From positions 57,514-121,513 of the forward strand of contig NZ_KB900737.1 in NCBI RefSeq assembly GCF_000379185.1: a stretch of DNA of 64,000 nucleotides, written 5' to 3'. Each line of letters opens with the position of its first letter. Within the stretch, counting starts at the first letter, position 1. Below the pieces are notes generated by a model. The model saw only the letters and a list, made by a program, of their open reading frames with translations, ran no database searches and was not told the origin of the DNA. The stretch comes from Capnocytophaga cynodegmi DSM 19736 (lineage in GTDB: Bacteria > Bacteroidota > Bacteroidia > Flavobacteriales > Flavobacteriaceae). Positions 53,226-61,809 of this stretch are shown here, piece by piece. Both the position numbers and the translations under genes were made by a program.

Positions 53226-53535
53226 ATGAAAATCAAAATCTATTTTATTACTTCGGTATTATTTTCCAAAGAAATCAAAAGTGTAAAAATCGATAAATCG
53301 GTAAAGGATTTTTATATCAAACTCACCGAACTCTATGGGTAATTTCGGGTAGTGGGAGTGAATTACAATCTGATTGTAAAGATTTTGTATCGCAATTTTT
53401 CTGAAAAAGAAAGTTGCCACATATCTATTCAAACTTGAAAAACAAACTGCTCAAATGGTGGCTATCTGTAAAGAAATTATGACTCTTTCGCAAAAAATAG
53501 AACAGCATATCACTGAAAAAACAAAAAATAAATAA
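53226..53535 (+). pseudogene. Decayed mobA-type mobilisation gene
   Basis: Reading from an ATG at 53226 gives a short N-terminal part ending in VKDFYIKLTELYG-stop, in which TAA replaces a likely CAA. The same frame continues FRVVGVNYNLIVKILYRNFSEKE, then a frameshift gives VATYLFKLEKQTAQMVAICKEIMTL. This matches the C-terminal part of MobA, the accessory relaxosome protein of Bacteroidota conjugative elements, from memory. With two lesions and no start region it is dead. It marks the zone as an old conjugative element. Confidence 0.7.
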
Positions 53536-53735
53536 CGTGTAAAACATCAAACTTCATTTTATACATTTGATTTACAATTTATTAAAAAGTACATTATAAA
53601 AATAAACAAAAAAATTATTGATTTATTTTTTTAGACAAGTCCAAATTATTATTTTTGCTAATCTAAACCCAATAAAAAGATAATAATATTAAATAACTAA
53701 AAACCAATAAACTAACTAATTTAATTGTAAGTAAA

Positions 53736-53915
53736 ATGAAAATTAATCACACACTTCCAGAGCTTCCGTGTGACAAAAATGCTTTAAATTAGATTATTAC
53801 AGAGGAAACTTTTGATTATCACTACGGAAAGCATCACGCTACCTATGTAGACAACCTTGTGGGATTGGTAAAAGATACCGAATGGGCGGAAAAAGACATC
53901 GTGGACAACGAGCGA
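53736..53915 (+). pseudogene. Truncated iron/manganese superoxide dismutase
   Basis: From the ATG at 53736: TLPELPCDKNALN-stop (TAG at 53790), then in the same frame [31 protein letters not shown]. The HxxxxH pattern of SOD (YHYGKHH with metal-binding His) is clear, but there is an early stop and homology ends after about 60 residues, where a different coding frame begins. An A/T-rich -7 element (TATTTTTG, 53650-53657) sits upstream. Confidence 0.75.
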
Positions 53916-54178
53916 TGCGAACTCCTGAGCAAGACAATGATTTTGCCACAGGACTTTCTTTTGAGGATTTGAAAAAAGTAGCTGATTTTCTAAGCCAAAA
54001 TGCATCTTCCACCACTGAAAACAGAGAACTAGCACAAAAAGTTGTGGGTACCAATCTATTGGAAGCAATCGAAAAAGCGCTACCTGAGGCCTCATTAAAA
54101 GCAGCCCGACTTTTAGACGAATTTTTACCACAAACTCTCCAAAAAGAAAGTGATTTTGATATTGAGGAGTTTGTGTGA
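53882..54178 (+). pseudogene. Fragment of an unrecognised protein fused behind the SOD remnant
   Basis: Open for 98 residues, but the first dozen overlap the SOD remnant in another frame, so the real homology probably begins near 53921 ([23 protein letters not shown]). The rest is acidic and helical (ENRELAQKVVGTNLLEAIEKALPEASLKAARLLDEF). I do not recognise a family; given the mobA remnant nearby it may be the end of a conjugation protein. It is a 3' fragment joined by deletion or insertion. Confidence 0.4.
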
Positions 54179-54204
54179 GATGAATTCTGTTGTTTATAGG
54201 TTAC

Positions 54205-54634
54205 TTAATCAGGTAGAATCACCCTGTCGTTTGAAGATAAAGTTATGGTAGAACCACAACGAACGTCGACTAAAATATTTTTGTCTTCAAAACTTCTTGT
54301 TCTAAAAGGACAAAATATTTTAATTTCTTTATTTGGGTAGATTTCTTTGAGTGATAGCACAAGCCATTGTCGTACGTCCCAAGGTCAATACATCGTCAAT
54401 GATGATAAGAGTAGGTTCTGCAATCATCATTGATTCAACCTTTAAACTTTGTAAATGGGTTTGTACCGAATTTCTCGTTTCTGCGGTATATTGACTACTT
54501 GATTTTGGTATGGGAACGATCCGTTGTATACATTCATAAACAACATTTCCTAATCCATTACTGACCAAACACTCTGCCAATACCTTGTTATTAAAAGTAT
54601 TAAATCGTATGTTGTATTTTGTATTCAAATGCAT
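54205..54634 (-). pseudogene. Phosphoribosyltransferase-like (ComF type) gene, frameshifted
   Basis: From ATG 54634 (MHLNTKYNIRF) the frame gives a PRPP-binding site TLIIIDDVLTLGRTTMACA, then leaves the family at AITQRNLPK-stop. The adjacent frame continues with LKEIYPNKEIKIFCPFRTRSFEDKNIL to a stop at 54205. One base is gained or lost near 54350-54358. The N-terminal MLFSALFCSHIACN extension of the longer frame is unlikely to be translated. Small PRTases of this sort accompany DNA-processing or DNA-uptake functions. Non-functional as written. Confidence 0.6.
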
Positions 54635-54700
54635 AATTATCAATAAGTTACAAGCTATGTGAGAACAAAACAATGCAGAAAAAAGCAATGAAAAGTTAGG

Positions 54701-54727
54701 TTTGTTGTACCAAATGTTGTATCTTTG
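54701..54727 (+). promoter_or_regulatory. Promoter of the second integrase gene
   Basis: TATCTTTG at 54720-54727 is a perfect -7; TTTG at 54701-54704 is a possible -33, with a short 15-base spacer. Transcription start near 54734 leads to the ATG at 54827 after about 93 bases. Confidence 0.5.
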
Positions 54728-54826
54728 TACCAGGTTGCACCGCTTTGAAATAGCTGATTTATAAAGGGTTTCATTGGTTTACACTCGATTGTTTTTTTAG
54801 TGCAACAAATATAATACTTTATTTTA

Positions 54827-56022
54827 TGGCTTCAATAAAATTAGTACTTCGGATAAATCAGGAAGACAAAACAGGTCATAGCCCTTTATACATAAGGATA
54901 GAAAAGCCAAATTTGTAGCAATAGGAGTAAAGTTGAAACGCTATGAATGGGACGATGATAAGCAGAAAATAAAGAAGAATCACGCCAATAGTGCGAGAAT
55001 GAACGCCTTTCTTGCTCAAAAAATTGCCGATGCAGAGGGGGCAGTTGCAGACCACGAACACAAAAGAAAATCCGTATCAGCCCGAAAACTCAAATAAGCA
55101 ATAAAAGGTAAGAATATGGCAAACTTCTTTGAATATGCTTACAACCGTTGCGAGCGTATCAAAGGAACAGTATCGGTCGCCACTTACAGGAGCTACAAAC
55201 AGTACGTTCAGAAGTTTGAAAAATTTATCGGGCACAGGGAAGTATATTTTGATGATATTACCGTTACGATGCTGAAAGATTACATCAATCATATGTCCAA
55301 CAATTTGAAGAACGGAGCAACTACCGTACATTATTCTTTGCTGATTTTGTCCGTAATGTTTCGTGATGCAATTATAGGCGAGTATATTTACCCATTCTCA
55401 AAAGTGAGAGTAAAAAGGGATAAAGACAAACGTTTATTTCTGAACAAAGAGTAAGTAGAAAAGCCATGCAATTTTAAAATCAAATACACAGGAAAGGACG
55501 AAGTATTTAGGGATATGTTTATTTTTTCAGTGTATGCAGGTGGCTTGCGTTTTAGTGATGTTGTGAGCTTGAAATGGAAAAACTAATAATGAGAAAGAAC
55601 AACGCATTATAAAGACCATTCGCAAAACAGGAAGACCCCACAATTTTAAAAACGGGCAGACAGCAATAGATATTCTGAGCCAATACAAAACAGGCATATC
55701 CCAACCAAGTGATTTTGTTTTCCCGATATTGGAAGATGTAGAAAGGTTTGATGCCGATACCGATTATCAGGCGTATATCATCAATGTAAAAAATATTCTA
55801 TGCGGTCAGAAGTTGCTTAGATTGCGTAAGGATATGGAGTTACCGTTTACGTTATCATTCCATTTAAGCCGTTATACATTCGCTACAAATGCCCTTAATA
55901 ATGGTATGTGGATAGAATATGTTTTAAAGCTGTTAGACCATTCAGACATTGATATTACACAGATTTACGCAAAAGTAATCAGTGAAGAATTGGATAAAGC
56001 AGTAGAGCAGTATATAAACTAA
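54827..56022 (+). pseudogene. Second tyrosine integrase, multiply broken
   Basis: N-terminus MASIKLVLRINQEDKTGHSPLYIRI is followed by a frameshift near 54890, then KAKFVAIGVKLKRYEWDDDKQK, a TAA replacing Glu in KLK-stop-AIKGKN (near 55095), the core-binding domain MANFFEYAYNRCERIKG, a second TAA after KRLFLNKE, then VYAGGLRFSDVVSLKWKN and at least one more shift near 55585, ending LLDHSDIDITQIYAKV. The catalytic Arg, His-x-x-Arg (FHLSRYTF) and Tyr are visible but the usual GH before the Tyr reads DH. At least four lesions, so it is dead and old. Confidence 0.85.
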
Positions 56023-56062
56023 AACCTACTCTTTCAATCGGTTGAACTTTTTTGTACTTTTA

Positions 56063-56080
56063 TTTAATCAAACGATTAAA
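56063..56080. promoter_or_regulatory. TetR operator upstream of tetR
   Basis: Perfect palindrome TTTAATC-AAAC-GATTAAA. A near copy sits before tolC at 56791-56806. It lies just upstream of the -33 element of the tetR promoter, as expected for autoregulation. A half-site, GGTTAAA (56087-56093), is next to it. Confidence 0.7.
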
Positions 56081-56083
56081 ATG

Positions 56084-56115
56084 TTTGGTTAAATAAAAAT
56101 TTATTTCTACATTTG
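56084..56115 (+). promoter_or_regulatory. Promoter of tetR and the efflux operon
   Basis: TTTG (56084-56087), 20-base spacer, TACATTTG (56108-56115). Transcription would start near 56122, about 19 bases before the ATG at 56141. Confidence 0.65.
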
Positions 56116-56140
56116 TCCCCAAAACGAATTTTAATGCAAA

Positions 56141-56773
56141 ATGGCGAAAAATAAAGAAGTAAAAACATTAGACACCACAACGGAAGAAAAGATAAAGGAA
56201 GCTGCCAGAGTGGTGTTTTATAAAAAAGGCTATGCAGCTACACGGACAAGAGACATTGCAGAGGAAGCAGGTATTAACCTTGCTTTGCTCAATTATTATT
56301 TCCGAAGTAAAGAAAAGTTGTTTGATATGATAATGCTTGAAATCGTAACAGGTTTTATGCACACAATGGCAACGATACTGAACAACGAGAACAGCAATTT
56401 GGAAAAGAAAGTTGAGTTGGTTGCTTCCCACTACATAGACTTTATTACCAAAGAGCCGAATATCCCGATTTTTATGTTGAGCGAAATCCGCAACAATTCG
56501 GGCGGGCTGTTAGAAAAATTGCCAATCAAACAATTAGTAATGAACTCTGTATTTTTCAGGCAACATCAGGAAGCTGTTGCAAAAGGAAAAATTACAGAAC
56601 CCAACCCATTACATTTTTTGATGAACTTATTGAGTTTGGTTGTTTTTCCTTTTATCGGGCAACCCTTGTTACAAGGGATTAGTGGACTGAATGAAACACA
56701 GTTTAACAAGCTGATGCAGGAGCGTAAAAAGCTGATACCTGTTTGGATAAAAGCAATGATGAAAGCGAAGTAA
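56141..56773 (+). CDS. TetR/AcrR family transcriptional repressor of the efflux operon
   Basis: 210 residues. N-terminal TetR helix-turn-helix (VVFYKKGYAATRTRDIAEEAGINLALLNYYFRSKEKLF, roughly residues 25-62) and an all-helical C-terminal ligand domain. First gene of the cluster with tolC, hlyD-type, two ABC ATPases and two permeases, all plus strand. It probably represses itself and the operon through the palindromes at 56063 and 56791, and is released by an unknown toxic compound. Intact. Confidence 0.9.
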   Translation: MAKNKEVKTLDTTTEEKIKEAARVVFYKKGYAATRTRDIAEEAGINLALLNYYFRSKEKLFDMIMLEIVTGFMHTMATILNNENSNLEKKVELVASHYIDFITKEPNIPIFMLSEIRNNSGGLLEKLPIKQLVMNSVFFRQHQEAVAKGKITEPNPLHFLMNLLSLVVFPFIGQPLLQGISGLNETQFNKLMQERKKLIPVWIKAMMKAK

Positions 56774-56790
56774 ATTTTTTTACAATAAAC

Positions 56791-56806
56791 TTAATCAAAT
56801 GATTAA
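56791..56806. promoter_or_regulatory. Second TetR operator, upstream of tolC
   Basis: TTAATC-AAAT-GATTAA, differing from the first site by one spacer base (AAAT for AAAC). It lies 18 bases before the tolC ATG. It could block transcription that continues from tetR or a local promoter; no clear TAnnTTTG is seen near it. Confidence 0.7.
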
Positions 56807-56824
56807 AACAAAAAAATAAATAAA

Positions 56825-58111
56825 ATGATTAAAGTAATAAATAAACAAAAATCAAAATGGCTCATTGGCGTATTGCTAATGTGCAGCCATTGGGCAATAG
56901 CACAGCAAAACAACTCATTGACCCTTGACAATTGCCTTGAAAAGGCAAAACAGAATTACCCTTTGATAAAGCAGTACACACTGATAGAAAAAACAAAGGA
57001 ATTTTCTATTGCCAAAGCTCAAAAAGGGTATCTACCGCAGTTCAATGTAGCAGGACAGGCAACTTACCAATCGGACGTAACACGAGTGCCAATATCATTG
57101 CCCAACATGGATATTCCGACAATGAGCAAAGACCAGTACAGGTTATATGGCGAGGTATCGCAGTCTATTACAGACCTGTTTACCGTAATAAAAGACCAAA
57201 AGGAATTTATCAATAACAAATCGGAAATAGAAACGCAAAAAACAGAGATAGAACTGTACAAGCTAAGGGAACGCATTAACAACCTCTACTTTGGAATATT
57301 GTTGATTGATGCACAGATTAAGCAAACCGAACTACTTAAAAAAGATATTCAAAACGGTATCGAAAAAACCAACGTAGCCATTGCCAACGGAGTGGCGTTG
57401 AAAAGCACAGCCGATAATCTGAAAGCGGAATTACTGAAAGTCGACCAACGCACCATTGAACTGAAAGTCACACGCAAAGGCTATGCAGATATGTTGGCAT
57501 TGTTCATAGGAAATCCTATTGATGAAAATACGGTACTTGAAAAACCACATCGACAAATGCTTACCAACACAATCAACCGACCAGAGCTAAGATTATTTGA
57601 CTTGCAGAAAAAATCCTTTGACGTACAGAAAAAGTTAATTACCAATAAAAATATGCCTCGTGTCAGTGTGTTTTTTCAGGGCGGTTTGGGCAGACCTGCA
57701 TTGAATATGTTAGACAATGACCTTAAAGGTTATTATATCGGTGGCTTGCGTTTGATTTGGAACATTACAGGTTTCTACACCTATAAAAACGAAAAGAAAA
57801 CGCTTGCACTCAATCAGAGTTTCATAGACATACAAAGGGAAACTTTCTTGTTCAATACCAACCTTGTATTAAAACAGCAAAACGCTGATATAGCCAAAAT
57901 GCAGGATTTGATTGAAACCGATAAAAGCATTGTAACACTTCGTGAAAGCGTAAAGAATACAACCCAAAATCAACTTACCTACGGTACAGCGACAACAAAC
58001 GACTATCTCATTGCCGTAAATGCCGAAGACCAAGCAAAGCAAAGTTTGATTTTACACGAAATACAGCTTTTAATGACAGAGTACAACGCTCAAACAACAG
58101 CAGGAAATTAG
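56825..58111 (+). CDS. TolC family outer-membrane efflux protein
   Basis: 428 residues. Signal peptide (HWAIAQQ), two OEP domains of long helices (LEKAKQNYPLIKQYTLIEKT; LRERINNLYFGILLIDAQIKQTE; then LYNQNTN-like C-terminal repeat TTQNQLTYGTATTNDYLIAVNAEDQAK). It forms the channel across the outer membrane for the ABC exporter encoded downstream. Complete and 21 bases before the adaptor gene. Confidence 0.9.
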   Translation: MIKVINKQKSKWLIGVLLMCSHWAIAQQNNSLTLDNCLEKAKQNYPLIKQYTLIEKTKEFSIAKAQKGYLPQFNVAGQATYQSDVTRVPISLPNMDIPTMSKDQYRLYGEVSQSITDLFTVIKDQKEFINNKSEIETQKTEIELYKLRERINNLYFGILLIDAQIKQTELLKKDIQNGIEKTNVAIANGVALKSTADNLKAELLKVDQRTIELKVTRKGYADMLALFIGNPIDENTVLEKPHRQMLTNTINRPELRLFDLQKKSFDVQKKLITNKNMPRVSVFFQGGLGRPALNMLDNDLKGYYIGGLRLIWNITGFYTYKNEKKTLALNQSFIDIQRETFLFNTNLVLKQQNADIAKMQDLIETDKSIVTLRESVKNTTQNQLTYGTATTNDYLIAVNAEDQAKQSLILHEIQLLMTEYNAQTTAGN

Positions 58112-58132
58112 TAACAATAAAAAAATAGAACA

Positions 58133-59035
58133 ATGTATAAAATAAAAACAATTGCATTAGTCGCAGGCGTCGCAACATTGCTTACAGCTTGCAAAGACAA
58201 CAAAGTTTCATTTGATGCTTCGGGAAGTTTTGAAGCAGAGGAAACCATTATTTCATCGGAAGCCACAGGAACAATTAAGCAGTTCAGCATTGAAGAGGGG
58301 CAAACATTGGAAGCAGGGCAAACCATTGGCTACGTAGACAGCTTACAGTTGTATTTGAAAAAAAAACAGTTGGAAGCACAGGTTACAGCCATTTTAGGAA
58401 AAAAACCCAATATCCCTGTTCAGCTATCCGCCTTGCAGGAAGAGCTAAAAGCTACCGAAAAGGAACGGACAAGAGTAGCTAATTTGGTAAAAGGCGATGC
58501 AGCCACACCCAAGCAGTTGGACGACATCAATGCACAAATTGAAGTGCTGAAAAAACAAATCGAAGCACAGAAATCTACATTAAGCATTTCAAGCGAGGGT
58601 TTGGGTAAAGACGTTGTGCCATTGCAGGTGCAGATAGAGCAACTGAATGTCCAGCTTGCAAAGTGCCAAATCATAAATCCTACGAGTGGAACGGTACTTT
58701 CCAAATATGCCGAAGCCAACGAAATGACGGCAGCAGGAAAACCGCTTTACAAAATAGCCAACCTGTCCCACATCATTTTAAGGGTGTACATCACAGGCAA
58801 TCAACTTCCACAGGTAAAGTTAAATCAAGAAGTAAAAGTGCTTACAGATGACGGCAAAGGCGGTTACAAAGAAACAACAGGTACAATAGTTTGGATAAAC
58901 GACAAAGCAGAGTTTACGCCAAAAACCATTCAGACCAAAGACGAAAGGGCAAATATGGTGTATGCAATCAAAGTGAAAGTTAAAAATGACGGTGCGTACA
59001 AAATAGGTATGTATGGCGAAATAAAATTTCAATAG
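58133..59035 (+). CDS. HlyD-type membrane fusion protein (periplasmic adaptor lipoprotein)
   Basis: 300 residues. Lipoprotein signal (LLTAC, Cys20). Biotinyl-lipoyl-like domain (EAEETIISSEATGTIKQFSIEEGQTLEAGQTIGYVDS, split as GTIKQFSIEEGQTLEAG), a helical hairpin (QLSALQEELKATEKERTRV ... DDINAQIEVLKKQIEAQKS), and a C-terminal beta domain. Connects the ABC permeases with TolC, as in YbhG-YbhFSR. Ends 2 bases before the first ATPase. Confidence 0.88.
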   Translation: MYKIKTIALVAGVATLLTACKDNKVSFDASGSFEAEETIISSEATGTIKQFSIEEGQTLEAGQTIGYVDSLQLYLKKKQLEAQVTAILGKKPNIPVQLSALQEELKATEKERTRVANLVKGDAATPKQLDDINAQIEVLKKQIEAQKSTLSISSEGLGKDVVPLQVQIEQLNVQLAKCQIINPTSGTVLSKYAEANEMTAAGKPLYKIANLSHIILRVYITGNQLPQVKLNQEVKVLTDDGKGGYKETTGTIVWINDKAEFTPKTIQTKDERANMVYAIKVKVKNDGAYKIGMYGEIKFQ

Positions 59036-59037
59036 CA

Positions 59038-59952
59038 ATGGTAGATGTGGTATTAAATAACATTGTAAAGACCTACAATAAAGGAGAAGTAAAGGCAGTA
59101 AACGATGTTTCCTTTACCGTAAACAAAGGCGAATTGTTTGGCTTGATTGGAGCAGACGGAGCGGGAAAAACAAGTATTTTCCGAATACTTACCACCTTGC
59201 TTTTGCCCGATGGTGGTACAGCTTCCGTAAATAGATTTGACATTGTGAAAGATTACAAAGCCATTCGCAAAAATGTAGGCTATATGCCGGACAAATTCTC
59301 ATTGTACCAGGATTTATCCGTTGAGGAAAACCTCAACTTTTTTGCCACGGTATTCAACACAACCATTGCCGAAAATTATAATTTGGTAAAGGATATTTAT
59401 GTACAGTTAGAGCCGTTTAAAAATCGCAGGGCAGGAAAATTGTCGGGCGGTATGAAACAGAAATTGGCTTTGTGCTGTGCCTTAATTCATCGTCCTACTG
59501 TATTGTTTTTAGACGAGCCGACTACAGGCGTAGATGTAGTTTCAAGAAAAGAATTTTGGGAAATGTTGAAAGGTTTGAAACAACAAGGCATTACCATTTT
59601 GGTTTCTACACCTTATATGGACGAAGCCACGCTTTGCGAACGCATCGCATTGATACAAAACGGCAGTATAATGTCCATTGACACACCCGATGCAATCATA
59701 AGACAGTTTCCCGAAAAATTGTTTGCAATAAAGGCAACTGATATGAGCAGATTGCAGAATGCTTTGCGAAACAACACACAGATAAAAAGTTGCTTTTCGT
59801 TTGGCGATTTTCATCACATCACATTTCAGAACAGCAACGAACATTCCCCAAAAGAATTAATACAAACCTTGCAGGAAGCCAATTTTCAAGACATTGAACT
59901 CAAACACATCACACCCGGCATTGAAGATTGCTTTATAAAACTGATGAATTGA
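59038..59952 (+). CDS. ABC transporter ATP-binding protein, first of pair
   Basis: 304 residues. Walker A GADGAGKTS, signature LSGGMKQKLALCCAL, Walker B VLFLDEPTTGVD, all canonical, so it should hydrolyse ATP. The C-terminal 80 residues are an extra regulatory tail. With the next gene it resembles a split form of YbhF, whose two ATPase halves are fused. Confidence 0.9.
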   Translation: MVDVVLNNIVKTYNKGEVKAVNDVSFTVNKGELFGLIGADGAGKTSIFRILTTLLLPDGGTASVNRFDIVKDYKAIRKNVGYMPDKFSLYQDLSVEENLNFFATVFNTTIAENYNLVKDIYVQLEPFKNRRAGKLSGGMKQKLALCCALIHRPTVLFLDEPTTGVDVVSRKEFWEMLKGLKQQGITILVSTPYMDEATLCERIALIQNGSIMSIDTPDAIIRQFPEKLFAIKATDMSRLQNALRNNTQIKSCFSFGDFHHITFQNSNEHSPKELIQTLQEANFQDIELKHITPGIEDCFIKLMN

Positions 59953-59953
59953 T

Positions 59954-60700
59954 ATGACAAGCGAAGTAGTAATAAAAGCAGACAAGCTCACTAAGCGTTT
60001 TGGAGATTTCATAGCTACAAATGAAATAACCTTTGAGGTATATGCAGGCGAAATTTTCGGCTTTCTCGGTGCAAATGGCGCAGGTAAAACAACCGCAATG
60101 AAAATGCTTTGCGGACTTTCCAAACCCTCATCGGGTAAGGCTACCATTGCAGGATTTGACATCTACAAACAAACCGAACAAATTAAAAAGAACATCGGCT
60201 ATATGAGCCAGAAATTTTCACTGTACGAAGATTTGACGGTAATAGAAAACATACAGTTCTTTGGCGGTATTTACGGCTTATCTCATAATCAACTGAAAGC
60301 AAAAAGCATTGAACTGATTGAAACATTGGGATTGCAGAGCGAAGCAAAAAAATTGGTCGCTTCATTACCCTTGGGCTGGAAACAGAAATTGGCGTTTTCG
60401 GTAGCCGTAATACACGAACCTAAAATTGTTTTTTTAGACGAACCTACAGGAGGGGTTGACCCAATTGTTCGCAGACAGTTTTGGGATTTAATTTATCAGG
60501 CATCAGACAGAGGCATTACCATTTTTGTAACCACGCATTATATGGACGAAGCCGAATACTGCAACCGAATTTCGATGATGGTGGACGGAGTAATACAAGC
60601 ATTAGACACACCCGACAATTTGAAAAAGCAATTTTCCGCAAACACAATGGACGAAGTATTTTTTGAATTGGCAAGAGGTGCAAAACGAAAATCAAATTAA
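59954..60700 (+). CDS. ABC transporter ATP-binding protein, second of pair
   Basis: 248 residues. Walker A GANGAGKTT and Walker B IVFLDEPTGGVD are intact; the signature LSGGQ is replaced by SLPLGWKQKLAF. The same LPLGW form is found in the second half of YbhF-type ATPases (from memory), so the two genes here correspond to the two halves of that protein. It begins 1 base after the preceding gene. Confidence 0.9.
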   Translation: MTSEVVIKADKLTKRFGDFIATNEITFEVYAGEIFGFLGANGAGKTTAMKMLCGLSKPSSGKATIAGFDIYKQTEQIKKNIGYMSQKFSLYEDLTVIENIQFFGGIYGLSHNQLKAKSIELIETLGLQSEAKKLVASLPLGWKQKLAFSVAVIHEPKIVFLDEPTGGVDPIVRRQFWDLIYQASDRGITIFVTTHYMDEAEYCNRISMMVDGVIQALDTPDNLKKQFSANTMDEVFFELARGAKRKSN

Positions 60701-60702
60701 AG

Positions 60703-61809
60703 ATGAACCAATTTTTATTATTTGTAAGAAAAGAATTTTATCACGTTTTCCGTGATAAGAAAACGCTGTTAATGCTTTTCGGTTTGCCGATTGTGTTGAT
60801 TGTACTTTTCGGCTTTGCTATAACCAACGAAATTAAAAATGTAAAAATTGTGATTTGCGACTATGCCAAAGACCAAGCCACACAGCAAATCATCAACAAA
60901 TTGGAAGCAGGCAATCAGTTTAAGGTTATAAAAACAATAATGAGCCACACAGAAATTGAAAATGCTTTCAAAAAAGAGAACATCAAATTGGCAATTATTT
61001 TTCCTGCAAACTTTAATAAGGATTTGTTACATCTGAATAAAGCACAAGTACAAATTATTGCCGATGCTTCCGACCCAAACATAGCCAACACATTGACAAA
61101 TTACGCAACGGCAATTATTATGGATTATCAGCAGGAATTGATAGAAAATAATACTATTCCGCTTCGGATTGTTTCCGAAATAAGAATGTTGTACAATCCG
61201 GAACTGAAAGGAGCAACCAACTTTGTGCCGGGCATTATGGCGTTGGTACTGTTATTAGTATGCGTATTGATGACAGCCGTGTCCATAGTTCGGGAAAAAG
61301 AAACAGGCACAATGGAAATTTTATTGGTGTCGCCTATTAGTCCATTTTTGGTAATCATTTCAAAAGCCATTCCTTACTTTTTTTTATCGCTTATCAACCT
61401 TTCCGTTATACTTATATTAAGCGTTACCTTGTTAGAAATGCCTATAAATGGAAGCCTTTGGCTTTTAATAGCCGAAAGCACTTTGCTTATCATTTGTGCC
61501 TTGTCATTGGGCTTGCTGATTTCTAATAATACCCAATCGCAACAATCGGCAATGCTTATTTCAATGATGGGTATGTTAGTGCCGATAATGTTGTTTACAG
61601 GTTTTATGTTTCCTATTGAAAATATGCCTGTTCCGTTGCAGATAGTAAGCAATATTTTTCCGTCAAAATGGTATTATATCATTGTAAAATCAATAATGAT
61701 AAAAGGTTTGGGCTTTTCAGCGATATGGAAAGAAACACTTATCCTATTCGGAACAACTTGCTTTTTGTTGTTTGTCAGTTTAAAAACTTTTAAAAACAGA
61801 TTGTTATGA
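60703..61809 (+). CDS. ABC-2 family permease, first (YbhS/R-type)
   Basis: 368 residues: N-terminal helix (LLMLFGLPIVLIVLFGFA), about 150-residue periplasmic domain (AEIEN...IIADASDPNIANTL), then five membrane helices and the ABC-2 signature EKETGTMEILLVSPISP. It forms the inner-membrane pore with the next gene. It overlaps the next gene by 4 bases. Confidence 0.88.
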   Translation: MNQFLLFVRKEFYHVFRDKKTLLMLFGLPIVLIVLFGFAITNEIKNVKIVICDYAKDQATQQIINKLEAGNQFKVIKTIMSHTEIENAFKKENIKLAIIFPANFNKDLLHLNKAQVQIIADASDPNIANTLTNYATAIIMDYQQELIENNTIPLRIVSEIRMLYNPELKGATNFVPGIMALVLLLVCVLMTAVSIVREKETGTMEILLVSPISPFLVIISKAIPYFFLSLINLSVILILSVTLLEMPINGSLWLLIAESTLLIICALSLGLLISNNTQSQQSAMLISMMGMLVPIMLFTGFMFPIENMPVPLQIVSNIFPSKWYYIIVKSIMIKGLGFSAIWKETLILFGTTCFLLFVSLKTFKNRLL

